A stretch of DNA of 64,000 nt, taken from contig NC_016751.1 of the NCBI RefSeq assembly GCF_000255135.1, positions 1,922,001-1,986,000 on the forward strand. The letters are read 5' to 3'. Both the position numbers and the translations under genes were made by a program. Positions 29,557 to 38,732 of this stretch are shown here, in pieces; the first letter of the stretch is position 1, and every line of letters starts with the position of its first letter. Under the pieces are notes generated by a model, which had not been told where the DNA came from, did not search any database, and was given only the letters and a program-made list of their open reading frames with translations. The stretch comes from Marinitoga piezophila KA3 (GTDB lineage: Bacteria > Thermotogota > Thermotogae > Petrotogales > Petrotogaceae).

Positions 29557-30824
29557 TATTATTAATTTTTATAATTTTGAATATAGTGATTTTTTCCCAG
29601 ACACTTCTTGAAAAGGCTGAAGTGTATTATTTTAATGGGAAAAGCTCTTTTCAGTCTGGCGAATACAAAGCTGCAGAAAGATATTTTCAGGAAGCTTTAA
29701 GTTTAACAGCTGAAATAGAGATAAAATATCCTGATATTAGATATATGCTTGGATGGACAAAATTCTATTTAAAAAAATATACTGAAGCTGAAAAATATTT
29801 AAAATATTATCCCAATGATGAAAAAGTTCAATTAGCTTTGAAAAGTATAAGAGAAGGTAATATAGAAGAAGATTTACATTTTAAAAGTGCAAACATAACC
29901 ACCGAAGAAGCAACTGGAACAGAAGAAGAAAAGATAAAAATTCCAATTACTGCTTATATTATAGCCTCTGCCATTATACTTTTAATTATTTTATTATTAG
30001 TAGGTTTATCATATTTCTTTGTATTTAGAAAATACTCATTAGGTGCTAAAGGTGCAAAGGTTGAAAAAGAAGAAGAAGAAACTATTGAAGAAGTTGAAGT
30101 TGAAGAAGAAGTAATTCCTGTAGAAGAAATACTTGAAGTAAAGGTTGATGAATTAGAGGAATTATGGCAGGAATATGAAAAGATGAAACAAAAAATGGAT
30201 ATTGATGAAGAAGAAATATCCAATGAATCAGTTTTGCCAGAAGCTGAACCGCAAAATGCACCACCACCGCCACCTCCACCACCTGCACCACAAATTCAGG
30301 ACAATACAGAGGAAAATCTGGAAGAATTAGATGTGGATAATCTGCTTGAAGAAAGCGAACCGCCTCAAAATGTTGAGGAAAATATAGAAGAAGAAAATAT
30401 GACAGAGGAAAATATAGAAGAAAATATAGAGGAGCAAGTAGAGGAAAAGAACATAGATATAGAGGATTTAATCGAAGAAAAAAATCAGGAAACAGGTGAA
30501 GAAGAAAATACAGAAGCTGAAAATGAAACTGATACTGATGAGGGCGATAATACAATTGATGAAGTTATAGAAAAAGATAAAGTAAAAAACTTAGATGAAA
30601 TAGAAACTGTAAAACCACATATGGAAGTTGTCGCGAAATATAATAAAATTATGAAAGAACCAGGTGGGGCAATAGTAGCTTCAAATGTAAAAGGAATAGA
30701 AAGTTTAGAAAATCTGGATGAGGAAGTTGCAAACAAGGGTGGAGTTTATTCAAAAGGAGACTTACATACAATATTCAAGGAAATTTTCGCGGAAAGAAAT
30801 AGAGATGAACTGATGATAGAATAG
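29532..30824 (+). CDS. TPR-containing membrane protein with a long acidic, proline-bearing cytoplasmic tail
   Basis: No named family recognised. The 430 residues start with a signal or membrane segment (about 7-22), then two TPR-like helix pairs (about 24-92, with FQSGEYKAAERYFQEALSL) predicted outside, a second membrane helix (about 139-165), and a long cytoplasmic region dominated by glutamate, with a run of proline near 248. The last 70 residues are less biased and may form a small folded module. The gene overlaps the pseudo-lipase gene, which argues that the two act together at the envelope. Function unknown. Confidence 0.75.
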   Translation: MESKSKVLILLIFIILNIVIFSQTLLEKAEVYYFNGKSSFQSGEYKAAERYFQEALSLTAEIEIKYPDIRYMLGWTKFYLKKYTEAEKYLKYYPNDEKVQLALKSIREGNIEEDLHFKSANITTEEATGTEEEKIKIPITAYIIASAIILLIILLLVGLSYFFVFRKYSLGAKGAKVEKEEEETIEEVEVEEEVIPVEEILEVKVDELEELWQEYEKMKQKMDIDEEEISNESVLPEAEPQNAPPPPPPPPAPQIQDNTEENLEELDVDNLLEESEPPQNVEENIEEENMTEENIEENIEEQVEEKNIDIEDLIEEKNQETGEEENTEAENETDTDEGDNTIDEVIEKDKVKNLDEIETVKPHMEVVAKYNKIMKEPGGAIVASNVKGIESLENLDEEVANKGGVYSKGDLHTIFKEIFAERNRDELMIE

Positions 30825-30840
30825 AAGAAAAATAAAAAAA

Positions 30841-30916
<76 letters not shown>

Positions 30917-30966
30917 AACCGATACAAATTATACCATTTTTAAAAGATGATTTCAAGGGGGTAATT

Positions 30967-31851
30967 ATGAAAGATAGATTATTTAAAAAAGTATTTATAA
31001 TTTCAATTTCAATATATCTTTTAGCTGTAATATTTCTATTACCCGGAGTGTTTTCAGGAAAAATCTTATTAAATCAGGTTATATTGAATTTTGGTTCATT
31101 ACAAATAAGATGGTATGGTTTATTAATTGCAACAGGTGTTTTTTTAAGTTTTTATCTTGCAAATGATACTGCAAAAAAATGGAATATTTCAGAAGATGAC
31201 CTTTCAAATGCTGTGATGATAGGGATTATATTTTCCATTATTGGAGCACGTGCATATTATGTAACATTTAATTGGGATTATTATTCGAAATTACCTTTTA
31301 GTGAAGTATTTAAAACGTGGCATGGTGGAATGGCAATTCATGGTGGAATTCTGGGGGCGTTAATAGCAGTATATTTATATACAAAAATAAAAAAGAATAT
31401 AACATTTAATTTCTTACAGGGATTGGATTTAATGGCACATGTGCTCCCGCTTGGGCAGGCAATAGGAAGATGGGGAAACTTTTTTAATTATGAAGCATAT
31501 GGTTCTCCCACAAATCTTCCATGGAAGATGTATATACCGCCACAATTTAGAATGCCAGGATATGAAAGCTATGAATACTTCCATCCAACCTTTTTGTATG
31601 AATCAACATGGGATTTATTAATATTTTTATTCTTATTCTATTATGCAAGGAATAAAAAAAGGTTTGACGGTGAAATAATATCATTGTATTTGATATTATA
31701 CTCAGCAGGACGTGGAGTAATAGAATTATTAAGAACAGATTCTTTAATGTTCTTAAATATGAAGGTAGCAGTATTAATAAGTATTTTATTTATAATAATA
31801 GGAATATCTTTATACATAATATTATCCAAAAAAGCTAAACAGGAGGGATAA
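30967..31851 (+). CDS. lgt: Prolipoprotein diacylglyceryl transferase
   Basis: Lgt attaches diacylglycerol from phosphatidylglycerol to the lipobox cysteine of prolipoproteins. The 294 residues have seven or so membrane segments and the family signature GQAIGRWGNFFNYEAYG (about 165-181), along with WHGGMAIHGGILGA and the C-terminal GRGVIELLRTD. The first helix extends the N-terminus compared with shorter homologues. The stop is two bases before the cupin gene. Confidence 0.95.
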   Translation: MKDRLFKKVFIISISIYLLAVIFLLPGVFSGKILLNQVILNFGSLQIRWYGLLIATGVFLSFYLANDTAKKWNISEDDLSNAVMIGIIFSIIGARAYYVTFNWDYYSKLPFSEVFKTWHGGMAIHGGILGALIAVYLYTKIKKNITFNFLQGLDLMAHVLPLGQAIGRWGNFFNYEAYGSPTNLPWKMYIPPQFRMPGYESYEYFHPTFLYESTWDLLIFLFLFYYARNKKRFDGEIISLYLILYSAGRGVIELLRTDSLMFLNMKVAVLISILFIIIGISLYIILSKKAKQEG

Positions 31852-31852
31852 A

Positions 31853-32212
31853 ATGGAAAAGGCTTATGTAGGAAAAGCTATGGAAGTAGAGCCAATTACA
31901 TATGATGATGGTGTGAATGTAAAAGGTGCTCACAAAAGAGTGCTCATAGGTAATAAATTGGGTGCACCTAACTTTGTAATGAGACTTTTTACAATAGAAA
32001 AAGGTGGATTTACACCTAAACATACACACAATTGGGAACATGAGGTTTTTGTGGTAAAAGGAAAATTAGAGGTATTCAATGGCGAAGAAACAGTTATCGC
32101 TGAAGAAGGAGATTTTGTATTTGTTCCACCAAATGTAGAACATCAATTTAAAAATATAAATGATGGAGAAAGTCAATTTATTTGTGTAATTCCAAAAAGT
32201 GGAGGAGAATAA
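31853..32212 (+). CDS. Small cupin-domain protein
   Basis: A 119-residue single-domain cupin. The metal-binding pattern is visible as HTHNWEHEVFVVKGKLEV (histidines and glutamate of motif 1) and FVPPNVEHQFKN (histidine of motif 2). Single-domain cupins include isomerases, dioxygenases and ligand-binding proteins; nothing here allows choosing. A good gaggga ribosome-binding site precedes the ATG. It sits between lgt and tatD with almost no gaps. Confidence 0.88.
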   Translation: MEKAYVGKAMEVEPITYDDGVNVKGAHKRVLIGNKLGAPNFVMRLFTIEKGGFTPKHTHNWEHEVFVVKGKLEVFNGEETVIAEEGDFVFVPPNVEHQFKNINDGESQFICVIPKSGGE

Positions 32213-32215
32213 TAA

Positions 32216-32977
32216 GTGAGATTAGTAGATACACATTGTCATTTAAATTTAATAGAAGAAAGAAATGAAATAATAAAGAAATTTGATAATGAAAATATGG
32301 AATTTGTTATAGAGGTTGGAATAGATATAGACAATTCATTTAATACAGTAGAGCTCGCAAATACATATGAAAAAATATATGCCTCTGTTGGTATTCATCC
32401 AAATGATTCATCTAATTTAAGCAATAAAGATTTTGACACAATAAAAATTCTTGCATCAAATGAAAAGGTTATTGCAATTGGTGAAATAGGTCTTGACTAT
32501 TATAGGGAATACACAACAAAAAAAGATCAGTATAAATCTTTTATAAATCAATTAGAAATTGCAAAAGAAATTGGCTTGCCTGTTATTTTACATATCAGGG
32601 AAGCATATGAAGATGCATTTAATCTATTAGTTGAAAATGGGATTCCAGATAAATTAGGTGTAGTTCATTGCTTCTCTTCAGATTGGAAAACGGCAAGAAA
32701 ATTCCTTGATCTGGGATTTTATATTGGAATAGATGGACCAATTACATTTAAAAACAATCATAAGCTTGTAGAAGTTGTAAAAAATACGCCAATTGAAATG
32801 ATATTACCGGAAACAGATTCCCCATTTTTAACCCCTGTTCCATATAGAGGCAAAAGAAACAATCCGTTATATGTAAAATACGTTATTGAAAAAATAGCAG
32901 AAATAAAGGAAATATCAATTGATGAAACATCGGAAATACTATTAAACAATGCTAAAAAAGCATTTTCAATAAAATAA
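32216..32977 (+). CDS. TatD-family metal-dependent hydrolase (DNase)
   Basis: The 253-residue TIM-barrel hydrolase has the expected metal ligands: DTHCHLNL at residues 4-11, GEIGLDYY, LHIREAYEDA, VHCFSSD and PETDSPFLTP. TatD proteins act as 3'-5' DNases in DNA repair or as D-tyrosyl-tRNA deacylase-like hydrolases; DNase is the default. The start is GTG with ggaggag upstream. It is the last gene before a bidirectional terminator. Confidence 0.93.
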   Translation: MRLVDTHCHLNLIEERNEIIKKFDNENMEFVIEVGIDIDNSFNTVELANTYEKIYASVGIHPNDSSNLSNKDFDTIKILASNEKVIAIGEIGLDYYREYTTKKDQYKSFINQLEIAKEIGLPVILHIREAYEDAFNLLVENGIPDKLGVVHCFSSDWKTARKFLDLGFYIGIDGPITFKNNHKLVEVVKNTPIEMILPETDSPFLTPVPYRGKRNNPLYVKYVIEKIAEIKEISIDETSEILLNNAKKAFSIK

Positions 32978-33004
32978 GGCTGGCTTAAAGCCAGCCTTAT
33001 TTTA
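32972..33004. terminator. Bidirectional terminator between tatD and glnA
   Basis: AAGGCTGGC / GCCAGCCTT stem with a 5-base loop, A/T-rich tracts on both sides; overlaps the tatD stop. Confidence 0.9.
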
Positions 33005-33007
33005 TTA

Positions 33008-34360
33008 TTAAAGTTCAAAATACATTTCAAATTCTTTTGAAACAGGAATTGAATAAATAAGATTTGCTTCTTTCATTTTAGTGTCATACCATTTATTAAT
33101 TAATTCTTCAGGGAATGTTTTTAAATAATCTTTGTCATCTTTAAGACCTTTCATTACCAATCTTAAATCAAGAGGGAATACCTTTTCATTTTCTCCTTTA
33201 GAATGGAAGCCTAATTCTACGGGATCAAGCTTCTTTTCTATGCCAGAAATACCTGCTAAAACCATTGCAGAAAGGAAGAAATAAACATTTGCTGAGCCAT
33301 CGCCAGTTCTAAATTCAATTCTTGTATCAGCCTTGCTTAAATATCCAGGAATTCTTACAGCTGCGCTTCTGCTACCTTTTGAAAATGAAGCAGAAATAGG
33401 TGCTTCAAAACCTGGAACAAGTCTTTTGTATGAATTAGTTGAAGGATTTGACCAGGATAACAACGAACCTGTTAAACTGTGATTTAAAATACCGGCAGTA
33501 TAATTTAAAGCCAATTCGCTTAAATTATACAATTCATCACCAACAAACAAGCTCTTTCCATCTTTTTCAAGGTATTGATGAACGTGCATACCATTTCCTG
33601 CCATATTAAACATAGGTTTTGGCATAAAGGTTACATATAATCCGTATCTTTCAGCTATTTTTCTTATTATATATTTTGCCAAAGTAACGTTATCTGCAGC
33701 ATCAACGAGACTCATGAAATTCAATTCAATTTCATGTTGTGCAATACCAACTTCGTGATGGTGGTATTTTACAGGAATACCAGCATTTTCAAGTGATTTA
33801 ACAATTTCATTTCTTAAAGTGAAATGAATATCATAAGGTTCATTTAAATGATATGATGAACCATAAGTTTTTGGCTGATTGTCTTCATAACCGAGTCCTT
33901 CATCATTTTCAAGGAAGTAATATGATTCTGTTTCGCCAGTTTTAAAGGTTATACCGTCAAATATATGAAATTCCAATTCAACTAACATTTTTGCATCATC
34001 TGCAATGCCGCTTTCTTTTATATATTTTAAAGTTTCTTTAGCAATGCTTCTTGGATATTGTGCAAAAAATTTACCGGTTGAAGGACTGATTACATCTGAT
34101 AAAACATGAACAATTTTCATTCCTTCATTTTCTTCGACAAAGATTTTTGATAAATCAGGAATAGCCACCATATCTGAATCAGTAACCTTGGCAAAACCGA
34201 AGTTAGAAGCATCAAAACCGATACCTTCTTTAAAAGTCTTTTCTGAAACATAACTCTTTGGAAGAGTAACGTGCTTTAATCTTCCGAAAATATCAACAAC
34301 CATAATATCTAAAAAATCATACTCTTCAGGAATTTTATCCACTTTAAAAAAGTTAATCAT
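33008..34360 (-). CDS. glnA: Glutamine synthetase, type I
   Basis: GlnA makes glutamine from glutamate, ammonia and ATP in the cytoplasm as a dodecamer. The 450 residues have the catalytic signatures MLVELEFHIF, GIAQHEIELNF, GNGMHVHQYL, NPSTNSYKRLVPGFEAP and RTGDGSANVYFFLSAM. The adenylylation tyrosine motif of the larger GSI-beta type is not visible near the C-terminus, consistent with the GSI-alpha form regulated by feedback. It is a single-gene unit on the minus strand with ggaggtg upstream of its ATG. Confidence 0.96.
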   Translation of the reverse strand: MINFFKVDKIPEEYDFLDIMVVDIFGRLKHVTLPKSYVSEKTFKEGIGFDASNFGFAKVTDSDMVAIPDLSKIFVEENEGMKIVHVLSDVISPSTGKFFAQYPRSIAKETLKYIKESGIADDAKMLVELEFHIFDGITFKTGETESYYFLENDEGLGYEDNQPKTYGSSYHLNEPYDIHFTLRNEIVKSLENAGIPVKYHHHEVGIAQHEIELNFMSLVDAADNVTLAKYIIRKIAERYGLYVTFMPKPMFNMAGNGMHVHQYLEKDGKSLFVGDELYNLSELALNYTAGILNHSLTGSLLSWSNPSTNSYKRLVPGFEAPISASFSKGSRSAAVRIPGYLSKADTRIEFRTGDGSANVYFFLSAMVLAGISGIEKKLDPVELGFHSKGENEKVFPLDLRLVMKGLKDDKDYLKTFPEELINKWYDTKMKEANLIYSIPVSKEFEMYFEL

Positions 34361-34395
34361 AGCTGCACCTCCAATAATATATTTTCACCATGTGT

Positions 34396-34404
34396 ACTAT
34401 ATCA
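34396..34404 (-). promoter_or_regulatory. Extended -10 promoter of glnA
   Basis: On the minus strand TGATATAGT, an extended -10, ends 36 bases before the start codon. No strong -35. Confidence 0.45.
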
Positions 34405-34641
34405 CTTCTTTAATAAAAAACATAATCATTAAAACAGTTACTCAAGGCTATTAAAGCTATTTATAAAATATTACGCGCTATTTTTATCTAATTTTTGATT
34501 TTTACTTATTTAGAAGGTATTACGGAGTTGAGAATATATATGCTTTTATAGAAATTTCTCGCGAGTGGATTATAGAATAGTTTGAAAAAAATAAAAGTTC
34601 ATTCATACGACTTGAGCACTAATCCTCAAAAGCTTTTTTTA

Positions 34642-34834
34642 AAAATAGAAATAATAATAATCGCTCAAACGGTAGAAAATTCTAATCCTCAAAAATTCTC
34701 GTTCCCGCCGGCCGTTGCAGACTCACGTCCATGTTCGTCTTCACTCAAAATCACATCTGTGTGATTTTGTCCGGCTCCACTTCGAATTTTTTCGGGAATT
34801 TTCAAGTTTTCGCTCATATTATTATTTCTATTTT
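34642..34834. repeat. 193-bp nested palindromic element with a GC-rich core
   Basis: An exact 18-bp terminal inverted repeat (34642-34659 with 34817-34834) encloses further matched arms: GAAAATTC/GAATTTTC (34675-34682 with 34796-34803), AAAAATTC/GAATTTTT (34691-34698 with 34784-34791) and GCCGG/CCGGC (34707-34711 with 34771-34775). At the centre is a 10-bp perfect hairpin with a TCTG loop (34746-34769). The core is clearly richer in G+C than the surroundings. This looks like a non-autonomous repeat (MITE- or REP-like). No transposase or target duplication was identified. Confidence 0.65.
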
Positions 34835-35059
34835 CTTATTTCTTATTATATTTTATTATATAAGTAAAACATAAAAGAAAACTGAATAAAAAGATGAACG
34901 AATGCTCGAAGATTGCCCGAAAAAAACTGCGAATGAAGAGGGACAAAAAAACAGGAAGTTTTCTAGAATGATATTTTTAAAGAACTTTTATTTTTTTCAA
35001 TCTACAACGAAATCAAATCATGAACTTATATTTTTCTCAATTATTATAATTTTCAAGAA

Positions 35060-35091
35060 ATAAAAATTCCCGGCAATAAAGCCGGGAATTG
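35060..35091 (-). terminator. Terminator of the nucleotidyltransferase unit
   Basis: AATTCCCGGC / GCCGGGAATT, 10-bp stem and 6-base loop, followed on the minus strand by a T-rich tract. Confidence 0.9.
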
Positions 35092-35098
35092 AATATAT

Positions 35099-36172
35099 TT
35101 ATCTTGGTATTTCTATTTTTGAATAATCACCAACAACAAGTCTTATAGTTTTTGGTTTTCTATCGCTGTGAACCACTGTTGCATTTGCTCCAATTATACT
35201 TGAATCCAATCTTGTTTCAAGATGTGCAATTGTTGCATTATCAAGTATTATAGAATTTTCTATTTCAGCATTTTCAATTGTAACTCCTGTTCCTATACTT
35301 GTATAAGGACCTATATATGAATCTGAAATAAGCACATTATCTCCTATAATTATTGGACCTCTAAGAACGCTATTTAAAATTCTTGCACCCTTTCCAATTA
35401 CCACATTACCGTGAATTGAAGAGTTTTCATAAACAATACCTTCATTTCTGCTATCTTTTAACTGTTCTAATATTTTTCTATTGGCTTCAATCAAATCTTC
35501 TGGTTTTCCTGTATCCTTCCACCAGCCATATATAATATGTGCCCCTACATTTTTTTCATTATCAAGTAGCCATTGAATAGCATCTGTAATTTCCAATTCG
35601 CCTCTCCATGATGGTTTAATATTTTTAATAGCTTCAAAAACAACAGGTTTAAATATATATACACCGATAATTGCTAAATCCGATGGAGGATCCTTTGGTT
35701 TTTCAACAACCTTTATAACCTTATTATCTTTTAAAACAGCAATACCAAATCTTGAAGGATCTTCTACAGGAGTTAAAAGAATAAATGAATCCATATTTTC
35801 ATTATTAAATTCTTCAACGAACTTTTTTAAATCTACAGTTACCAGATTATCACCTAAATACATTAAAAATTCATCATCTTTTAAGAAATCTTCTGAGATA
35901 GCAACAGCATGAGCCAATCCTTTAGGTTCTTCTTGAACGATATATGTTATGTTTAAACCAAGTTGTTCTCCAGTTCCTAAAGTGGCTTCAAAATCCTTTT
36001 TATTATCTGGGTTTACAACAATACCAACTTCTGTAATACCAGCTTCCTTAATCATTTCAAGACTATATACAATAGTTGGTTTGTTTGCAATAGGAATTAA
36101 TGGTTTTGCATTTGTAAATGTTAAAGGTCTTAACCTTGTACCTTTACCAGCACACAATATCAACGCCTTCAT
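35099..36172 (-). CDS. Sugar-1-phosphate nucleotidyltransferase, long RmlA type
   Basis: The 357 residues combine a nucleotidyltransferase domain (about 1-235, ILCAGKGTRLRPLT, YLGDN, VVEKPKDPPSDLAIIGVYIF) with a left-handed beta-helix of hexapeptide repeats (about 240-350, for example IHGNVVIGKGARI and SVLRGPIIIGDN). This arrangement is annotated as long glucose-1-phosphate thymidylyltransferase (RmlA-long), common in Thermotogota and Archaea. Nucleotide (dTTP or UTP) and sugar are uncertain, and an acetyltransferase activity of the helix, as in Sulfolobus, is possible. Its start overlaps the preceding phosphatase gene by four bases. Confidence 0.9.
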   Translation of the reverse strand: MKALILCAGKGTRLRPLTFTNAKPLIPIANKPTIVYSLEMIKEAGITEVGIVVNPDNKKDFEATLGTGEQLGLNITYIVQEEPKGLAHAVAISEDFLKDDEFLMYLGDNLVTVDLKKFVEEFNNENMDSFILLTPVEDPSRFGIAVLKDNKVIKVVEKPKDPPSDLAIIGVYIFKPVVFEAIKNIKPSWRGELEITDAIQWLLDNEKNVGAHIIYGWWKDTGKPEDLIEANRKILEQLKDSRNEGIVYENSSIHGNVVIGKGARILNSVLRGPIIIGDNVLISDSYIGPYTSIGTGVTIENAEIENSIILDNATIAHLETRLDSSIIGANATVVHSDRKPKTIRLVVGDYSKIEIPR

Positions 36173-36933
36173 ATTTGCACCCCCTGTATAATTTTTAATA
36201 ATCTTTCATGTATATATGGATTAGAATAAATAGCTTTTTTATTAAAGATTGTAGCTTTGTTTCCGGAATAATCTGTAATTATTCCTCCAGCTTCTTTTAC
36301 AATAATATATCCTGCAGCAACGTCCCATGAATTTCCTTTTACAGAAATAAATGCATCAAGATTTCCAGTTCCCACATATGCAATTTGTAAAGCAGCAGTA
36401 CCTAACAGTCTCACTCTCATTACATTGTTTTCAAGAGCACGGAAAAATTTATATGTATGACCACGTAAATTTCCTAAAGATATCATAGAACTTTCAATAT
36501 CTTTATTCCAATGAGGAATTACCTTTTTGCCATTTTCATATACTCCTTTTCCTTTTTCAGCATATATTAATTGATTCATAACAGGTGCATATATAACACC
36601 ATATAATGGTTCATCATCTTCAACATATGCAGCGGAAATGCAGAAATTTGGAATTCCTTTTGCAAAATTAACAGTTCCATCTATTGGGTCAATAACCCAG
36701 TATCCTTTAGTTGAAGGTTTTTTGTCAAAACCATCTTCTTCAGCCAAAAATCCTATTTCAGGAAATTTTTTAGTTAATTCATTATATAAGAAATCCTGAA
36801 CTCTAAAATCAAGAGAAGTTACCAGATCAAATTTCGAAGATTTAGTATTAACAGAAAACTCTTCTTCACGCCATTCCAAAAGCTTTCTTCCAGCATTAAA
36901 GACAAGATCCTTTAAATATTCAAACTCTTTCAT
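36169..36933 (-). CDS. suhB: Inositol monophosphatase-family phosphatase
   Basis: A 254-residue magnesium-dependent phosphatase with the family metal sites AEEDGF, DPIDGTVNFAKG and SWDVAAG. In Thermotogota members often act on both inositol-1-phosphate and fructose-1,6-bisphosphate. Because it sits between a sugar nucleotidyltransferase and a radical SAM gene, a role in sugar phosphate or compatible-solute (di-myo-inositol phosphate) metabolism is possible but not shown. Starts overlap on both sides. Confidence 0.92.
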   Translation of the reverse strand: MKEFEYLKDLVFNAGRKLLEWREEEFSVNTKSSKFDLVTSLDFRVQDFLYNELTKKFPEIGFLAEEDGFDKKPSTKGYWVIDPIDGTVNFAKGIPNFCISAAYVEDDEPLYGVIYAPVMNQLIYAEKGKGVYENGKKVIPHWNKDIESSMISLGNLRGHTYKFFRALENNVMRVRLLGTAALQIAYVGTGNLDAFISVKGNSWDVAAGYIIVKEAGGIITDYSGNKATIFNKKAIYSNPYIHERLLKIIQGVQI

Positions 36934-38732
36934 CTTTTCACCTGCTTCATTAATATATTATTTAATCCAGTCTTTATACACACACCACATAAAGAACATT
37001 TATCCCATCTGCAGTCTTCAGTAGTTTTTGCTTCTTCAGCTTTTTTTTCTTCAAATTTTAAAAATTCTTCGGTTATTAAAATGTCCACGATTTTCCATGG
37101 CAATTCATCTGTATTTATTTCATCTAAATAAAGAGATGTATTTATATTATTTTTGTTTATAGCTCTTGCCCATTTTCTAAAATCGAATTCTTCTTCCCAT
37201 TCATCGAAAATGGCACCTTCTTCAAAGGCTGCATCATAAATAACCTTTCCAATTTTACTATCTCCACGAGATAACAATGCTTCAATTAAACTTTCGTAAG
37301 GGTCATGGATGTTTAATCTTGCGAATTTCCTTACTTCATTTAATATTTTTATTTTTTCCTTAACCTCTTTTGGTTGTACAAACCGTTCTTTTTCAAAAGG
37401 AGTATGTGGTTTTGGAATAAAAATCGAGACATTAACAGTAATATCCTTTAATTTGGCCTCTTTTTTTATTTTTCGAGCTAATTCAACAATAGCTTTTACG
37501 TCTTCATCGGTTTCTCCTGGCAATCCAATCATAAAATATAGTTTTATTCTTCTCCAGCCAGCTTCTTTGGCAAATTTAGCGACATTAATAATTTCTTCTT
37601 CACTTAAATTTTTGTTTATTATATCTCTTAATCTCTGTGAACCAGCTTCGGGAGCAAAGGTTAACCCTGTTTTTCGGGCTCCAGAAATCTTACTTCCAAT
37701 TTCTATACCAAATCTATCAACCCTGCTTGAAGGTAAAGAAATTGAAATTCTGTTTTCTTTTAAAAAATCATTTAATTCATCAAGAACACTTTCTAAATCA
37801 CTATAATCCAGAGTACTCAAAGATAATAGTGAAATTTCATTATAACCGGTACTTTCAAGTGTTTTGTAGGATAAATCAATTATGCTCTTGGCTGTCCTTT
37901 CTCTTACAGGTCTATAATAAAAACCCGCGTGACAGAATCTACAGCCTCTATCGCAACCACGCATAACCTCTATTATAGCCCTGTTGTGAATAGTTTTAAT
38001 CTTTGGGACTATTTGATTAACCGGAAATTTCACCGTATTTAAATCTCTAACCTTTCTTACTTTAACTCTATCTTTAAATTTTGGAATATAAAAACCATAA
38101 TTATTTTCTTCAACAGGATAAAATTTTGGCACATAAAATCCTTCCGTTTCGTGAAATTTTTTAAGTTTTTCTTCTCTTGAAACATCACTTGAAATTATTT
38201 TTATAATATCTTCAGAAACCTCTTCGCCATCACCATTAAAAAAAACATCAATAAAATCCCTTAATGGTTCAGGATTTGAAGCGCTCGGTCCTCCGGCAAT
38301 AATTATAGGATCATTTTCGGATCTATCTTTTGACCAGACAGGTATATTTCCAAGTTTTAACGAATGTAATAGATTGGTATAAGATAGCTCATATTGCAAG
38401 GTAATTCCTATTAAATCAAAATCTTTTATAGGAGTAAATGTTTCAAGAGAATATAAAGGAATATTGTGTTTTTTCATCTCTTCAATCATATCTTTCCAGG
38501 GTAAAAAAATCCTTTCAGCATACACATTCTCAAAAGAATTAAATTCATTTAATAATATTTGAAACCCTGTGTGAGACATACCAACTTCATATAGGTCTGG
38601 AAACATAAGACCTATTCTTATTTTATTATTTAAATCTTTTTTTATAATATTATATTCTCCGCCAATATATCTTGCAGGTTTTCTTACTCTATGTAATACA
38701 CCGCTTGAAAATAACCATTTCTGTATATTCAA
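36930..38732 (-). CDS. B12-binding-type radical SAM protein (TIGR03960-like)
   Basis: A 600-residue radical SAM protein. An N-terminal region of about 240 residues (RVRKPARYIGGEYN, LMFPDLYEVGMSHTG, IIAGGPSASNPEP) has the cobalamin-binding-like fold seen in the family. The cluster motif is C260-x3-C264-x2-C267 in RGCDRGCRFCHAG, and GLPGETDEDV follows in the barrel. The C-terminus ends with CRWDKCSLCGVC, possibly another cluster site. The start is placed at TTG 38732, spaced correctly from gggagga; a farther in-frame ATG at 38759 precedes that site. The usual partner DUF2344 domain/protein is not seen adjacent. Substrate unknown, possibly tRNA or rRNA modification. Confidence 0.86.
   Translation of the reverse strand: MNIQKWLFSSGVLHRVRKPARYIGGEYNIIKKDLNNKIRIGLMFPDLYEVGMSHTGFQILLNEFNSFENVYAERIFLPWKDMIEEMKKHNIPLYSLETFTPIKDFDLIGITLQYELSYTNLLHSLKLGNIPVWSKDRSENDPIIIAGGPSASNPEPLRDFIDVFFNGDGEEVSEDIIKIISSDVSREEKLKKFHETEGFYVPKFYPVEENNYGFYIPKFKDRVKVRKVRDLNTVKFPVNQIVPKIKTIHNRAIIEVMRGCDRGCRFCHAGFYYRPVRERTAKSIIDLSYKTLESTGYNEISLLSLSTLDYSDLESVLDELNDFLKENRISISLPSSRVDRFGIEIGSKISGARKTGLTFAPEAGSQRLRDIINKNLSEEEIINVAKFAKEAGWRRIKLYFMIGLPGETDEDVKAIVELARKIKKEAKLKDITVNVSIFIPKPHTPFEKERFVQPKEVKEKIKILNEVRKFARLNIHDPYESLIEALLSRGDSKIGKVIYDAAFEEGAIFDEWEEEFDFRKWARAINKNNINTSLYLDEINTDELPWKIVDILITEEFLKFEEKKAEEAKTTEDCRWDKCSLCGVCIKTGLNNILMKQVKR

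Larger units (their letters stand above)
34361..35059. other. Long gene-free region upstream of glnA
   Basis: About 700 bases without a convincing gene. A 60-codon frame at 34582-34764 exists but has no ribosome-binding site and its composition follows the palindrome beneath it, so I do not call it. Apart from the glnA promoter and the nested palindromic element at 34642-34834, a 13-base direct repeat (CTAATCCTCAAAA at 34619-34631 and 34682-34694) is the only structure I see. The last part, 34840-35059, shows nothing. Confidence 0.6.

Noticed and set aside
30082-30736. Minus-strand frames opposite the acidic TPR gene
   Set aside because: Reverse complement of glutamate codons gives long serine/leucine/phenylalanine frames; no start signals.
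34582-34764. 60-codon open frame in the glnA upstream region
   Set aside because: No ribosome-binding site, and it runs across the palindromic element; the frame follows the repeat composition.
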